Positions 26,597-35,787 of a stretch of DNA of 64,000 nucleotides are shown here, piece by piece. The translations under genes were made by a program, and so were the position numbers. The stretch spans positions 62,001-126,000 of the forward strand of contig JANSXF010000001.1 of assembly GCA_024743095.1 (NCBI GenBank). Direction: 5' to 3'. The notes beneath the pieces were generated by a model. It was not told where the DNA came from. It ran no database searches and saw nothing but the letters and a program-made list of their open reading frames with translations. This DNA is from Flavobacteriaceae bacterium. GTDB taxonomy: Bacteria > Bacteroidota > Bacteroidia > Flavobacteriales > Flavobacteriaceae. Numbering within the stretch: the first letter of the stretch is position 1; each line of letters begins with the position of its first letter.

Positions 26597-26860
26597 TTAA
26601 TCCTCGTTGTAGCCGTATTTTTTGTCCAACTTGTTCATGAGCCGAACGTATACAAAAATGAGAATGACAAATACATAGATAGCACCCTGCTGGGCAAACC
26701 AAAACCCCAATTTGAAACCTCCTATCCGAACTGAATCCAATGCGTCCTTAAAGAGAATGCCTGCTCCATAGGAGACCAAGAACCATATGACCAGTAAAAT
26801 CGTCAAATATTTAAGGTTCTCCCTCCAATATGCGGTTGCTTTTCTTTGTTTTTCTGACAT
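26597..26860 (-). CDS. DUF4212 small symporter subunit
   Basis: An 87-residue membrane protein with two helices (about 19-40 and 52-72). The start KQRKATAYWRENLKYLTILLVIWFLVSYG and GFKLGFWFAQQGAIYVFVILIFVYV match DUF4212, which is found beside SSS acetate transporters and is thought to be their accessory subunit. It lies 20 bases upstream of the symporter gene in the same direction. Confidence 0.92.
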   Translation of the reverse strand: MSEKQRKATAYWRENLKYLTILLVIWFLVSYGAGILFKDALDSVRIGGFKLGFWFAQQGAIYVFVILIFVYVRLMNKLDKKYGYNED

Positions 26861-26945
26861 GGTTGTTGGTTTGTTTAGTTAATTCGTTTGTGCCATGTCA
26901 ATATATCAATTTAGTTTTAAGATTTATTACTATTGAGGTAATAAA

Positions 26946-26970
26946 AAAGGGAATTCACAGAATTCCCTTT
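26946..26970 (-). terminator. Rho-independent terminator after purC
   Basis: Perfect 11-bp stem AAAGGGAATTC (26946-26956) and GAATTCCCTTT (26960-26970) with a 3-base loop; on the minus strand it is followed by T. It separates purC from the DUF4212 gene. Confidence 0.85.
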
Positions 26971-27002
26971 AATTTATTAGTCAGGTAACAAGTAATCGAT
27001 AC

Positions 27003-27956
27003 TTATTTTGCCAAGTATGATGTTAGATTGGATAAAATTCTTTCCTGTAGGTCCGAGATATCACTTTTTACAAATCTCTCTCCCGTGATATTTTCATATA
27101 GTTCGATGTACCGATTGGAAACAGATTCAATATATTCATCGGACATTTCCGGAACAGTTTGCCCTTCCAATCCTTGGAACCCGTTGGAAATCAACCATTG
27201 TCTAACAAACTCTTTGGACAATTGTTTTTGTGGCTCACCTCTTTCTTGACGCTCCTTGTAACCCTCAGCATAAAAATAACGTGATGAGTCAGGGGTATGG
27301 ATCTCATCGATCAACACAATCTCACCCTCTTTGGTCTTACCGAATTCGTATTTGGTATCCACCAAAATAAGACCTCTTTTGGCTGCTATTTCGGTTCCTC
27401 TTTGGAATAGGGCCTGTGTGTATTTTTCCAAGACTTCGTAATCCTCTTTGGATACAATACCTCGCTTCAAAATATCCTCTTTGGAAATGTCCTCGTCATG
27501 ATCTCCCTTTTCCGCTTTGGTAGCCGGCGTGATGATAGGCTCTGGAAACTTATCGTTCTCTTTCATTCCTTCGGCCATTGGCACCCCGCAAAGGAATCTT
27601 TTCCCTGCTTTATACTCACGAGCGGCGTGACCGGACATATAGCCCCGGATCACCATTTCCACTTTAAAGGGCTCGCAAGCCTTTCCCACTGCTACGTTGG
27701 GGTCGGGAGTGGCCATGAGCCAATTGGGAACAATGTCCTCGGTATCCTTCATCATTTTGGTCGCAATTTGATTTAGAATCTGACCTTTATAGGGAATTCC
27801 CTTGGGCATCACCACATCAAATGCAGAAAGGCGGTCTGTGGCCACCATCACCAAAATATCGTTGTCCAACGTATAAACCTCTCTTACTTTACCTTTGTAA
27901 ATAGATTTTTGCCCAGGAAAGTTAAAATCCGTGGACATCAGCGTATTCATTCCCAT
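27003..27956 (-). CDS. purC: Phosphoribosylaminoimidazole-succinocarboxamide synthase
   Basis: SAICAR synthetase of purine synthesis. The 317-residue protein shows [60 protein letters not shown] and [31 protein letters not shown]. The start [11 protein letters not shown] has three Met within seven codons; the first (27954-27956) is listed but a later one is possible. It lies 6 bases after phoH in the same direction. Confidence 0.96.
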   Translation of the reverse strand: MGMNTLMSTDFNFPGQKSIYKGKVREVYTLDNDILVMVATDRLSAFDVVMPKGIPYKGQILNQIATKMMKDTEDIVPNWLMATPDPNVAVGKACEPFKVEMVIRGYMSGHAAREYKAGKRFLCGVPMAEGMKENDKFPEPIITPATKAEKGDHDEDISKEDILKRGIVSKEDYEVLEKYTQALFQRGTEIAAKRGLILVDTKYEFGKTKEGEIVLIDEIHTPDSSRYFYAEGYKERQERGEPQKQLSKEFVRQWLISNGFQGLEGQTVPEMSDEYIESVSNRYIELYENITGERFVKSDISDLQERILSNLTSYLAK

Positions 27957-27962
27957 AATTTT

Positions 27963-28922
27963 TTAGTATTGATTTTGGTGCTCTATGTTTTTATAGGCAT
28001 CAATCACCTTTTTCACCAATTTGTGCCGTATCACATCTTTATCATCCAAGTAAATGATACTGATACCCTCAACATTTTTCAGAATGAGCAAAGCCTCCTT
28101 CAAACCTGATATCACACGTCTCGGTAAATCAATCTGCCCCGGATCACCTGTTAATAAAAATTTGGCATTCTTTCCCATACGGGTCAAAAACATTTTCATT
28201 TGGGCATGGGTGGTGTTCTGGGCCTCGTCCAAAATCACAAAGGCATTATCCAAAGTACGCCCGCGCATAAAAGCCATAGGGGCAATTTGAATGGTACCGT
28301 CCTCGATATATTTTTCCAACTTTTCGGATGGAATCATATCCCGCAGAGCATCGTACAAAGGTTGCATGTAAGGGTCGAGCTTCTCTTTAAGATCGCCTGG
28401 AAGAAAACCTAAGTTTTCCCCTGCTTCAACAGCGGGTCGCGTAAGAATTATACGCCTCACTTGTTTTTCTTTCAAGGCTTTTACGGCCAAGGCAACCCCG
28501 GTATATGTCTTACCGGTACCCGCAGGACCAATGGCAAAAACCATGTCGTCCTTTTTACACGCATCCACCAATCTTCGCTGATTGGCGGTCTGGGCCTTTA
28601 TCAATCTGCCACTGACACCGTGCACCAAAACATCACCACTACTCTTGGAAGATGTATATTCCTCCTTGCTACTACTGGTAAGCACTCGCTCGATCATGTT
28701 TTCATCAAGCTTGTTGTACTTGGCAAATTGACTGGTAAGTTCATCAAAGCGTTTGTCGAACTCTTCCAGTAGTTCTTCATCACCAAATACCTTGATCTTG
28801 TTGCCCCTAGCTACAATTTTTAGCTTTGGAAAATACTTTTTGAGCAACTCGATATTAGAGTTTTGTTGCCCAAAAAATTCCTGAGGACTGATTTCTGTAA
28901 GTTCAATTATTAGTTCGTTCAA
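27963..28922 (-). CDS. phoH: PhoH-like ATPase
   Basis: A 319-residue ATPase (KH-like N-terminal domain plus PhoH P-loop domain) linked to RNA metabolism. Motifs: IGPAGTGKTYTGVALAVKAL (Walker A) and FVILDEAQNTTHAQMKMFLTRMG (Walker B), then LTGDPGQIDLP. The start is the TTG at 28920-28922, giving LNELIIELTEISPQEFFGQQN, which matches the usual family start; a longer frame to 28991 also begins at a TTG and overlaps a TAAGTTTG promoter-like word, so it is not favoured. Co-transcribed with purC. Confidence 0.9.
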   Translation of the reverse strand: MNELIIELTEISPQEFFGQQNSNIELLKKYFPKLKIVARGNKIKVFGDEELLEEFDKRFDELTSQFAKYNKLDENMIERVLTSSSKEEYTSSKSSGDVLVHGVSGRLIKAQTANQRRLVDACKKDDMVFAIGPAGTGKTYTGVALAVKALKEKQVRRIILTRPAVEAGENLGFLPGDLKEKLDPYMQPLYDALRDMIPSEKLEKYIEDGTIQIAPMAFMRGRTLDNAFVILDEAQNTTHAQMKMFLTRMGKNAKFLLTGDPGQIDLPRRVISGLKEALLILKNVEGISIIYLDDKDVIRHKLVKKVIDAYKNIEHQNQY

Positions 28923-28988
28923 AAATTGTGAGGTGTTACAGTTGTTTTTGAAGAATTTAATTCTTTCTTTTTTGACTAATTTTACAAA

Positions 28989-28996
28989 CAAACTTA
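28989..28996 (-). promoter_or_regulatory. TAnnTTTG promoter element before phoH-purC
   Basis: On the minus strand TAAGTTTG matches the -7 element about 66 bases before the proposed TTG start of phoH. It lies inside the upstream extension of the reading frame, supporting the shorter protein. Confidence 0.4.
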
Positions 28997-29041
28997 ACTA
29001 AAAATCAATTTGAACACGGAAAAACATATCAACAGTATTGT

Positions 29042-29872
29042 ATGCCAATCATAACCCTAACTACCGATTTTGGATACAAGGACCACTTTGTGGGTGCTGT
29101 TAAAGGGGCACTGTTGGGGAACCTCCCAGATATTAGCATTGTTGATATTTCGCACGCCATTAGTCCTTTCAACATTCAAGAATGTGCCTATATCCTAAGG
29201 AACGCCTATCGTTCGTTCCCAAAGGGAACAGTTCATATTGTGGGGGTTGATTCGGAAATTTCACCAGAAAACGAACATATTGTCGTTCAGGTTGATGGAC
29301 ATTATTTTGTAAGTGCCAACAGTGGTGTTATTTCCTTGATAACTTCTGAGGTCCAGCCGGAAAAAGTTGTGGAAATCAATCTGCCCAATGCGGAAGCTGG
29401 CGCTTTTCCCGTACTTAATATTTTTGTTCAGGTTGCCTGCCATATTGCGAGAGGGGGGAAACTCGAAGTTATAGGCCGACCTTTCCAAAATTTGAAGGAA
29501 CTACGTGATTTTGAACCACGGATTACCAATGAGGGCAAATCTATCACGGGCAATGTTATTTATATAGACAACTACGGAAACGTTGTAACCAACATCCAAA
29601 AAAGTCTTTTCGAGGCCTACCGTAGCGGTCGTGATTTCGAGATCATTGCACGGACCACCAAAATACGACAGGTACACCAGAGTTATAACGGCATCATAAA
29701 TTATGATTTGGAACGGAACCAGCGGAAAGGTCCCGGCGATGCCTTGGCCCTGTTCAATTCCGCAGGCTATATTGAACTTGCCATTTATAAAAGTGATCTG
29801 AATTCCGTTGGAGGGGCCTCCTCCCTTCTTGGACTAAATTATAGGGACACGGTAACCATAGATTTCCTGTAA
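29042..29872 (+). CDS. SAM hydrolase (SAM hydroxide adenosyltransferase, DUF62)
   Basis: A 276-residue member of the fluorinase/chlorinase family that in most bacteria hydrolyses S-adenosylmethionine to adenosine and methionine. It has the signature start ITLTTDFGYKDHFVGAVKG (substrate-binding Asp), VDISHAISPFNIQECAYILRNAYRSFPKGTVHIVGVD, FVSANSGVIS, and the C-terminal barrel motif YIDNYGNVVTNI. The length and lack of halogenase-specific features suggest the hydrolase form. Its stop abuts the start of the next gene, and gldFG follow in the same direction. Confidence 0.92.
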   Translation: MPIITLTTDFGYKDHFVGAVKGALLGNLPDISIVDISHAISPFNIQECAYILRNAYRSFPKGTVHIVGVDSEISPENEHIVVQVDGHYFVSANSGVISLITSEVQPEKVVEINLPNAEAGAFPVLNIFVQVACHIARGGKLEVIGRPFQNLKELRDFEPRITNEGKSITGNVIYIDNYGNVVTNIQKSLFEAYRSGRDFEIIARTTKIRQVHQSYNGIINYDLERNQRKGPGDALALFNSAGYIELAIYKSDLNSVGGASSLLGLNYRDTVTIDFL

Positions 29873-30175
29873 ATGTTGATACGGATTGTAAAACTGACTT
29901 TTAAACCCGAAAATATTGCTAGTTTTGAGCGAATCTTTGAAGAAAGCAAAAATAGCATTCTCGCTTTTCACGGTTGTAATATGGTAGAATTGTATCAGGA
30001 CATTACAAATTCCAACATATTTTTCACCTATAGTTTTTGGGATACGGAAGCGCACCTGAACAGCTACAGGAATTCAGATTTCTTCAAAGAGGTTTGGGAC
30101 AACACCAAAAAGTTGTTCGCTGACAAGCCCGAAGCATGGAGTGTTCATAAAATTCAATCAACAAACCCATCTTAA
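29873..30175 (+). CDS. Antibiotic biosynthesis monooxygenase-like (ABM-fold) protein
   Basis: A 100-residue dimeric alpha/beta barrel protein: LIRIVKLTFKPENIASFERIFEESKNSILAFHGCNMVELYQD, then FTYSFWDTEAHLNSYRNSDFFKEVW. This fold includes quinol monooxygenases and haem-degrading enzymes; which applies is not visible. The start is directly after the DUF62 stop (TAA-ATG) and its own stop overlaps the gldF start by one base, so it belongs to the DUF62-ABM-gldF-gldG transcript. Confidence 0.82.
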   Translation: MLIRIVKLTFKPENIASFERIFEESKNSILAFHGCNMVELYQDITNSNIFFTYSFWDTEAHLNSYRNSDFFKEVWDNTKKLFADKPEAWSVHKIQSTNPS

Positions 30176-30906
30176 TGTTCGCAATATTTAAGAGAGAGGT
30201 ACGGTCCTTTTTTACATCGCCCATCGGCTATTTGATCGTGGGGTCCTTTTTATTGCTCAACGGGCTCTTTCTTTGGGTGTTCAAAGGCGAATACAACATT
30301 TTCGATTACGGCTTTGCCGATTTGAGCAACTTCTTTTTGCTGTCGCCATGGGTTTTTATCTTTTTGGTTCCCGCCATCACCATGAAGAGCTTTTCCGAAG
30401 AACGAAAAGTGGGAACGCTGGAATTATTGCTGATCAAACCCATCTCCGTTTGGAAATTGGTCCTCGGTAAATTTTGGGGCGCATTTCTATTGTGCGTCAT
30501 CGCCGTGATTCCGACAATCGTATATGTTTTTGCCATCTCGGGATTGGGTATGGCCGAAGGTAATTACGACCTCGGGGTGATATTGGGTTCTTACTTTGGA
30601 TTATTGTTTTTAATGGCATGTTATACGTCCATCGGTATATTTGCCTCTACCCTTTCAGACAATCAAATCATTGCATTTCTAGTGGGCATTTTGGTCTGTT
30701 TTCTGATTTTTAACGGGTTTGATGCTTCCGCCTCCTTGTTTTCAAACGGAGAGATACAGCAAACCATACAATCACTCGGGGCAAAAGCACATTTTGATAG
30801 TATTTCAAGAGGTGTGATAGACACAAGGGATCTGGTCTACTTTATCTCATTGACCCTTTTGTTTCTGTACCTCACACTTCAACGTTTAAAACAATTGCCA
30901 AGATAA
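30175..30906 (+). CDS. gldF: Gliding-motility ABC transporter permease GldF
   Basis: A 243-residue permease with six hydrophobic segments, starting MFAIFKREVRSFFTSPIGYLIVG and containing FSEERKVGTLELLLIKPISVWKLVLGKF, the ABC-2 motif. In Flavobacterium johnsoniae GldF with GldG and the ATPase GldA is needed for gliding and type IX secretion-related motility. It overlaps the preceding ABM gene and the next gene gldG by one base each. Confidence 0.95.
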   Translation: MFAIFKREVRSFFTSPIGYLIVGSFLLLNGLFLWVFKGEYNIFDYGFADLSNFFLLSPWVFIFLVPAITMKSFSEERKVGTLELLLIKPISVWKLVLGKFWGAFLLCVIAVIPTIVYVFAISGLGMAEGNYDLGVILGSYFGLLFLMACYTSIGIFASTLSDNQIIAFLVGILVCFLIFNGFDASASLFSNGEIQQTIQSLGAKAHFDSISRGVIDTRDLVYFISLTLLFLYLTLQRLKQLPR

Positions 30907-32570
30907 TGGGAAAGTTTTTTGTATCCATTTTAAAAGTGATTGTATTGGTTGTGGCAATCAACCTGGCAGCCAATTTTGTGTACATCCGGTTCGACCTTAC
31001 CGAGGATAAAAGATATACCCTTTCGGAACCTGCAATAGCGGTAGCGCAAAAATTTGAAACCCCTGTGATTGTTGACGTACTATTGGACGGAAACATTCCC
31101 TCAGAGTTCGCCAAATTGAAAACAGAGACCATTCAATTATTGGAATCCTTCGGGTCCAAGAACAGTAACATCAAATATAATTTGGTGGACCCGATGGAGG
31201 ATAGCGAAAATCCACAGGAAATGGTTGCCCAATTGCAAAGTTTGGGCTTACAGCCAGCCAACGTTACTGTTGAGGAAAACGGAAAGGTATCCAATGAGCT
31301 GGTTTTTCCCTGGGCCATGGTAAATTACAACGACCAGACCGTAAAAGTGCCATTGCTCAAGAACAAATTAGGTTCTTCGGCCGAGGAACGCATCAATAAT
31401 TCGGTTCAGCAATTGGAGTACGCCTTTGCGGATGCATTTACCAAATTGAGCATCCAAGAAAAAAAGAGCATCGCCGTAATCAAAGGAAATGGTGAGCTTG
31501 ATGATATCTATATCGCGGATTATCTCACTACCATTCGGGATTATTATAATATTGGAGCCATTACATTGGATTCCGTAGCCAGCAATCCTCAAAACGTTTT
31601 TGACCAATTAAAAGACTTTGACCTTGCTCTAATTGCAAAGCCTACGGAGGCATTTACTGACCAAGAAAAATACCTAATGGACCAATATATGGTCCAAGGT
31701 GGCAAATCCATTTGGATGATAGACCAGGTGAACATGGAAATGGATAGTATTTATGCAGGTGGCGGAGAGGCCATTGCTGTCCCCAGAGATTTGAACCTAA
31801 AAGATTTGTTCTTCAAATATGGGGTGCGAATCAATCCAGTTTTGGTAAACGACCTTTACTTCACCCAAATTGTTTTGGCCACCGGAGAAGGAAATGATTC
31901 GCAGTACAATCCGCTTCCTTGGTTTTATTACCCGATGGTTTTTTCACAGAACAACCACCCCATCAACACCAATATTGAAGCGGTACGGTTTCAGTTTACC
32001 AGTCCTATGGACGTATTGGAAAACGATTATCAAAAAACCATCCTGTTGCAGAGTTCGCCGCTTTCCAAAACAGATGGAATTCCTAGAGTGGTCAGTTTGG
32101 ATATCATCAACCAACAACCCGATGAAGCAAGCTACAATAATGGTGGTTTGCCCTTGGCCCTGTTGATTGAAGGAAGTTTTACATCGATGTACAAGAACAG
32201 GGTCAAACCGTTAAAACTTCAAAATGCCTTGGAAGAAGGCCCGGAAAACAAGATGATTGTAATCTCTGATGGGGACGTCATCAAAAACCAATTGCGCAAT
32301 GGCAGACCGCTGGAATTGGGGTACGATAAATGGACCAACAACCGCTATGGGAACAAGGAATTTTTGATAAACAGCACAAATTACCTTTTGGACAACACAG
32401 GGCTTATTAACATTCGAAACAAGAAAGTAACCATCCCGTTATTGGATGTAAAAAAAATTACAGAGCAAAAAACTAAATGGCAGCTTGTAAACATAGGATT
32501 ACCAGTGGTTTTGACCTTATTCTTCGGGCTGTTCTTCGGTTACTACAGAAAACGCAAGTTTACCTCGTAA
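30906..32570 (+). CDS. gldG: Gliding-motility ABC transporter substrate-binding protein GldG
   Basis: A 554-residue membrane-anchored protein: an N-terminal helix (about 8-28), a large extracytoplasmic ABC-type domain (FDLTEDKRYTLSEPA, then SIAVIKGNGELDDIYIADYL), and a C-terminal helix followed by YYRKRKF. It is the partner of GldF. A one-base overlap couples translation with gldF. The GldA ATPase is not in the window, which is common. Confidence 0.95.
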   Translation: MGKFFVSILKVIVLVVAINLAANFVYIRFDLTEDKRYTLSEPAIAVAQKFETPVIVDVLLDGNIPSEFAKLKTETIQLLESFGSKNSNIKYNLVDPMEDSENPQEMVAQLQSLGLQPANVTVEENGKVSNELVFPWAMVNYNDQTVKVPLLKNKLGSSAEERINNSVQQLEYAFADAFTKLSIQEKKSIAVIKGNGELDDIYIADYLTTIRDYYNIGAITLDSVASNPQNVFDQLKDFDLALIAKPTEAFTDQEKYLMDQYMVQGGKSIWMIDQVNMEMDSIYAGGGEAIAVPRDLNLKDLFFKYGVRINPVLVNDLYFTQIVLATGEGNDSQYNPLPWFYYPMVFSQNNHPINTNIEAVRFQFTSPMDVLENDYQKTILLQSSPLSKTDGIPRVVSLDIINQQPDEASYNNGGLPLALLIEGSFTSMYKNRVKPLKLQNALEEGPENKMIVISDGDVIKNQLRNGRPLELGYDKWTNNRYGNKEFLINSTNYLLDNTGLINIRNKKVTIPLLDVKKITEQKTKWQLVNIGLPVVLTLFFGLFFGYYRKRKFTS

Positions 32571-32609
32571 GTGTTGATAAATTTGTTTCTCTGCTAAATC
32601 CATTTGGGA

Positions 32610-32617
32610 TATATTTG
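32610..32617 (+). promoter_or_regulatory. TAnnTTTG promoter element before dnaN
   Basis: TATATTTG matches the -7 consensus, with a TTTG at 32582-32585, 24 bases upstream. The dnaN ATG at 32691 is 73 bases downstream. Confidence 0.4.
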
Positions 32618-32690
32618 TTTTTATTGATTTTACAGGCCGTAAAACGCTAATTAATTGCACAAAAAGCAACTATACTAAAGTATTTCGTTG

Positions 32691-33809
32691 ATGAAATTTA
32701 TCGTATCCAGTACATATTTATTGAAACAATTGCAGGTTTTGGGAGGAGTTATCAACAATAGTAACACCTTACCCATCCTGGACAATTTTTTGTTCGACCT
32801 TAAAGAAAGTAAGTTAACGGTTTCTGCATCCGATTTGGAAACCACAATGAGTTCGGTTTTAGAGGTAGATTCCGATTCCGAAGGAACCATTGCCGTTCCC
32901 GCTCGTTTGCTTTTGGATACTTTAAAGACCTTTCCCGAACAACCGTTGACTTTTGTTGTTGAGGACAACAATACGGTAGAAATCAGTTCCAACCACGGTA
33001 AGTATGCCTTGGCATATGCCGATGGTGCTGAATTCCCAAAAGCAGTGGAAGTCTCCAACCCGAGCTCCACTACCCTCTTGGGTGATATTTTGGCAACAGC
33101 CATCAACAAAACAATCTTCGCTGCAGGAAACGACGACCTTCGCCCAGTAATGAGTGGTGTGTTTTTTCAGTTTTCTCCAGAGAATTTGACCTTCGTGGCC
33201 ACCGATGCCCATAAATTGGTAAAGTATCAACGTCAGGATGTAACGGCTTCCGAAGTGGCGGAATTCATCATGCCCAAAAAACCATTGACATTATTGAAAG
33301 GTATTTTAGCGGGTTCCGAATCCGAAGTAACCATCGAATATAACGATAGCAATGCCAAGTTCTATTTTGACAGCACAGAACTTGTTTGCCGTTTGATCGA
33401 TGGAAAATACCCGAACTACGAGGCGGTAATCCCAAAGGAAAATCCAAACAAACTTACGATAGCCAGAAATCAATTCCTTAGCTCTGTTAAAAGGGTTTCC
33501 ATTTTCTCCAACAAGACCACACACCAGATACGATTAAAAGTTGCTGGCGCTGAACTGAATATTTCAGCGGAAGATGTAGATTATAGCAATAAGGCAGAAG
33601 AAAGGCTATCATGTTCCTACCAAGGGGATGATATGCAGATTGGTTTCAACTCTAGGTTCCTTTTGGAAATGTTGAACAATTTGTCTTCCGATGAAGTTTC
33701 CTTGGAAATGAGCTTACCGAACAGAGCAGGTATCCTTACCCCAATCGATGGTTTGGACGAAGGGGAACACGTAACCATGCTGGTAATGCCAGTGATGCTG
33801 AACAATTAA
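32691..33809 (+). CDS. dnaN: DNA polymerase III sliding clamp, beta subunit
   Basis: A 372-residue clamp of three repeated domains: KFIVSSTYLLKQLQVLGGVINNSNTLPILDNFLFDL, then ATAINKTIFAAGNDDLRPVMSGVFFQF and a C-terminal LLEMLNNLSSDEVSLEMSLPNRAGILTPID. The ATG at 32691 is chosen; the frame also opens one codon earlier at TTG. The clamp tethers the replicative polymerase. Here it lies outside the dnaA region, as in many Flavobacteriia. A strong terminator follows. Confidence 0.97.
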   Translation: MKFIVSSTYLLKQLQVLGGVINNSNTLPILDNFLFDLKESKLTVSASDLETTMSSVLEVDSDSEGTIAVPARLLLDTLKTFPEQPLTFVVEDNNTVEISSNHGKYALAYADGAEFPKAVEVSNPSSTTLLGDILATAINKTIFAAGNDDLRPVMSGVFFQFSPENLTFVATDAHKLVKYQRQDVTASEVAEFIMPKKPLTLLKGILAGSESEVTIEYNDSNAKFYFDSTELVCRLIDGKYPNYEAVIPKENPNKLTIARNQFLSSVKRVSIFSNKTTHQIRLKVAGAELNISAEDVDYSNKAEERLSCSYQGDDMQIGFNSRFLLEMLNNLSSDEVSLEMSLPNRAGILTPIDGLDEGEHVTMLVMPVMLNN

Positions 33810-33831
33810 ACTGACTATTCATTCAACCATA

Positions 33832-33864
33832 AAAAAGGCTGGAGCAAAATGTTCCAGCCTTTTT
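33832..33864. terminator. Bidirectional terminator between dnaN and the DUF4870 gene
   Basis: Arms AAAAAGGCTGGA (33832-33843) and TCCAGCCTTTTT (33853-33864) pair perfectly over 12 bp. A/T runs on both sides suit it to both convergent genes; the minus-strand gene stop is at 33869. Confidence 0.9.
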
Positions 33865-33868
33865 GTTT

Positions 33869-34255
33869 TTATGATATAAACCGAATCGTCATAAAATGCG
33901 ACGGGGATTCTCCATTTGCAGCTTTTACCGCATTTACAATAGGTAGAATAAAACCGATGATTCCCACCCCTATCAAGCCCAATATGCCCAAGCCCAGAAG
34001 TAAAATGGCAGGAATACTTATTACAATATAAAGGATAAGGCTAATCTGAAAATTGACAATGGCCTTTCCATGTTGGTTCATACCCTCAACCCTATCTTTA
34101 GAAGACAACCAAATGATTAAGGGAACTATCAAGCTACCAAAGCCCGTTACGTAAGATAACAGTTGCGTAAGATGTGTTACAGCCAACAAAGTGTTGTCCG
34201 TCCTAACTACTTTTTGATTTATAACTTCCATTTTTGATTGATTTTGATGATTCAT
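33869..34255 (-). CDS. DUF4870 (Tic20-like) membrane protein
   Basis: A 128-residue membrane protein with three to four helices. The block THLTQLLSYVTGFGSLIVPLIIWLSSKDRVEGMNQHGKAIVNFQISLILY is the DUF4870 signature. The ATG at 34253-34255 (MNHQNQSKMEV) is taken; an upstream TTG would add five residues. Function unknown. It diverges from mnmE. Confidence 0.88.
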   Translation of the reverse strand: MNHQNQSKMEVINQKVVRTDNTLLAVTHLTQLLSYVTGFGSLIVPLIIWLSSKDRVEGMNQHGKAIVNFQISLILYIVISIPAILLLGLGILGLIGVGIIGFILPIVNAVKAANGESPSHFMTIRFIS

Positions 34256-34304
34256 GATATTAGTAGTCAAAACCGTAAAAATGTTACAGACAGCTATGAA
34301 TTCG

Positions 34305-34312
34305 TACTTTTG
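34305..34312 (+). promoter_or_regulatory. TAnnTTTG element just before mnmE (possible leaderless start)
   Basis: TACTTTTG lies only 5 bases before the mnmE ATG at 34318. If it is the -7 element, transcription would begin at or within a base or two of the ATG, making a leaderless mRNA. The same octamer precedes the genes at 7332 and 63525. Confidence 0.4.
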
Positions 34313-34317
34313 TCCCT

Positions 34318-35688
34318 ATGTCGTACACAGATAACATCGTAGCCTTGGCAACAGCTTCTGGAACAGGGGCCATCGCAATAATCAGGGTCTCTGGACCAGA
34401 TGCAATTACCTTGACGGACAAATTGTTCAAATCCATCAAAGGCAAGGCATTGGCCCAACAGAAAAGCCACACTATTCATTTAGGAAATATTGTTGATGGC
34501 GATAAGATACTGGATGAAGCCTTGGTTTCCATTTTTAAAGGGCCACATTCCTATACGGGTGAAAATGTTGTGGAAATCTCTTGTCATGGATCACCATTCA
34601 TCCAACAACAAATAATTCAACTATTGTTGAGGAACGGTTGTCGTTCCGCATCAGCGGGAGAATTTACGCTTAGAGCCTTCCTTAATGGGAAAATGGATTT
34701 AAGTCAAGCCGAAGCCGTGGCCGACCTTATTGCCAGCGACAATGAGGCTGCACACGATATTGCCATGCAACAAATGCGTGGCGGGTTCAGCAACGAAATT
34801 CAAGAATTGCGACAAGAACTACTGAATTTTGCATCATTGATTGAACTGGAGCTCGATTTTTCCCAGGAAGATGTGGAGTTTGCCGACAGAACCCAATTCA
34901 ACGAGTTGCTCAGCCGCATCAGTACCGTTCTTAAAAGGTTGATTGATTCCTTTGCACTTGGCAATGTCATCAAAAATGGAATACCCGTGGCCATTGTGGG
35001 CCAGCCGAATGTGGGAAAATCAACCTTGCTCAATGTTCTGCTCAATGAAGAAAGAGCCATTGTAAGTGAAATTGCCGGTACTACCCGAGATACAGTCGAG
35101 GACCATATCAGTGTCAAAGGAATTAATTTTAGGTTTATTGATACTGCGGGAATCCGTGAAACTGTGGATGTAGTGGAAAAAATAGGAATCGAGCGTACTT
35201 TCGATAAAATTGAAAAAGCACGACTCATTATCTATTTGTTCGATGGAATGAATTTTGACATGTCAGATTTGGAACAAATCCAAAACCGTTACCCGAACAA
35301 ACAATTGTTGCCCATCTGCAATAAAATGGATTTACTAAATCCTGATCAAGTTGAAAAAATAAAAGAAGAAATCCCTAATGTGCTATTGTTGTCCGCCAAA
35401 TTTAAAGAAGGAATTCCTGAGTTGGAAGCAAAACTGCTTTCCTTGGTGGATTCGGGAGCCTTGAGCGGCGATACTACAATTATCACCAATAGCAGGCATT
35501 ACGATGCTCTATTAAAAGCGCTTGAAGAAATTCAAAAAGTAAAAGAGGGATTGGATATGGAACTGTCCAGCGATTTGATGGCAATCGATATTCGTCAAGC
35601 CTTATTTCATTTAGGTGAAATAACGGGAAGTGTCACAACGGATGATTTATTGGGCAATATTTTTTCCAATTTCTGTATCGGCAAATAG
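34318..35688 (+). CDS. mnmE: tRNA uridine-5-carboxymethylaminomethyl GTPase MnmE (TrmE)
   Basis: With MnmG this GTPase modifies U34 of several tRNAs. The 456-residue protein has the N-terminal formyl-THF-binding domain (DNIVALATASGTGAIAIIRVSGPDA), the G domain (GQPNVGKSTLLN, GTTRDTVED, NKMD) and the C-terminal FCIGK-stop, whose Cys is the conserved catalytic residue. The last 18 bases are also the left attachment site of the inserted element, and the gene end is intact after insertion. Confidence 0.97.
   Translation: MSYTDNIVALATASGTGAIAIIRVSGPDAITLTDKLFKSIKGKALAQQKSHTIHLGNIVDGDKILDEALVSIFKGPHSYTGENVVEISCHGSPFIQQQIIQLLLRNGCRSASAGEFTLRAFLNGKMDLSQAEAVADLIASDNEAAHDIAMQQMRGGFSNEIQELRQELLNFASLIELELDFSQEDVEFADRTQFNELLSRISTVLKRLIDSFALGNVIKNGIPVAIVGQPNVGKSTLLNVLLNEERAIVSEIAGTTRDTVEDHISVKGINFRFIDTAGIRETVDVVEKIGIERTFDKIEKARLIIYLFDGMNFDMSDLEQIQNRYPNKQLLPICNKMDLLNPDQVEKIKEEIPNVLLLSAKFKEGIPELEAKLLSLVDSGALSGDTTIITNSRHYDALLKALEEIQKVKEGLDMELSSDLMAIDIRQALFHLGEITGSVTTDDLLGNIFSNFCIGK
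35671..35688. other. attL: integration site at the 3' end of mnmE
   Basis: The last codons of mnmE (Phe-Cys-Ile-Gly-Lys-stop) contain CTGTATCGGCAA at 35673-35684. The same 12 bases occur at 47607-47618, where they again read Cys-Ile-Gly-Lys-stop. The two copies also agree around the core as TTYCTGTATCGGCAARTAR. The integrase gene starts 140 bases to the right. Use of the trmE/mnmE 3' end as att site is known for the SGI1 group of islands; that this unrelated element does the same is inferred from the repeat. Confidence 0.85.
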
Positions 35689-35787
35689 ATTAGGAAATCA
35701 AAGGACATTAAAAGAAGCTAAAATACACTAAATCAATTATTTACTTATTTTTTGTTTTTCCATTATTTCCTTTTTCTGTACTTTTAT

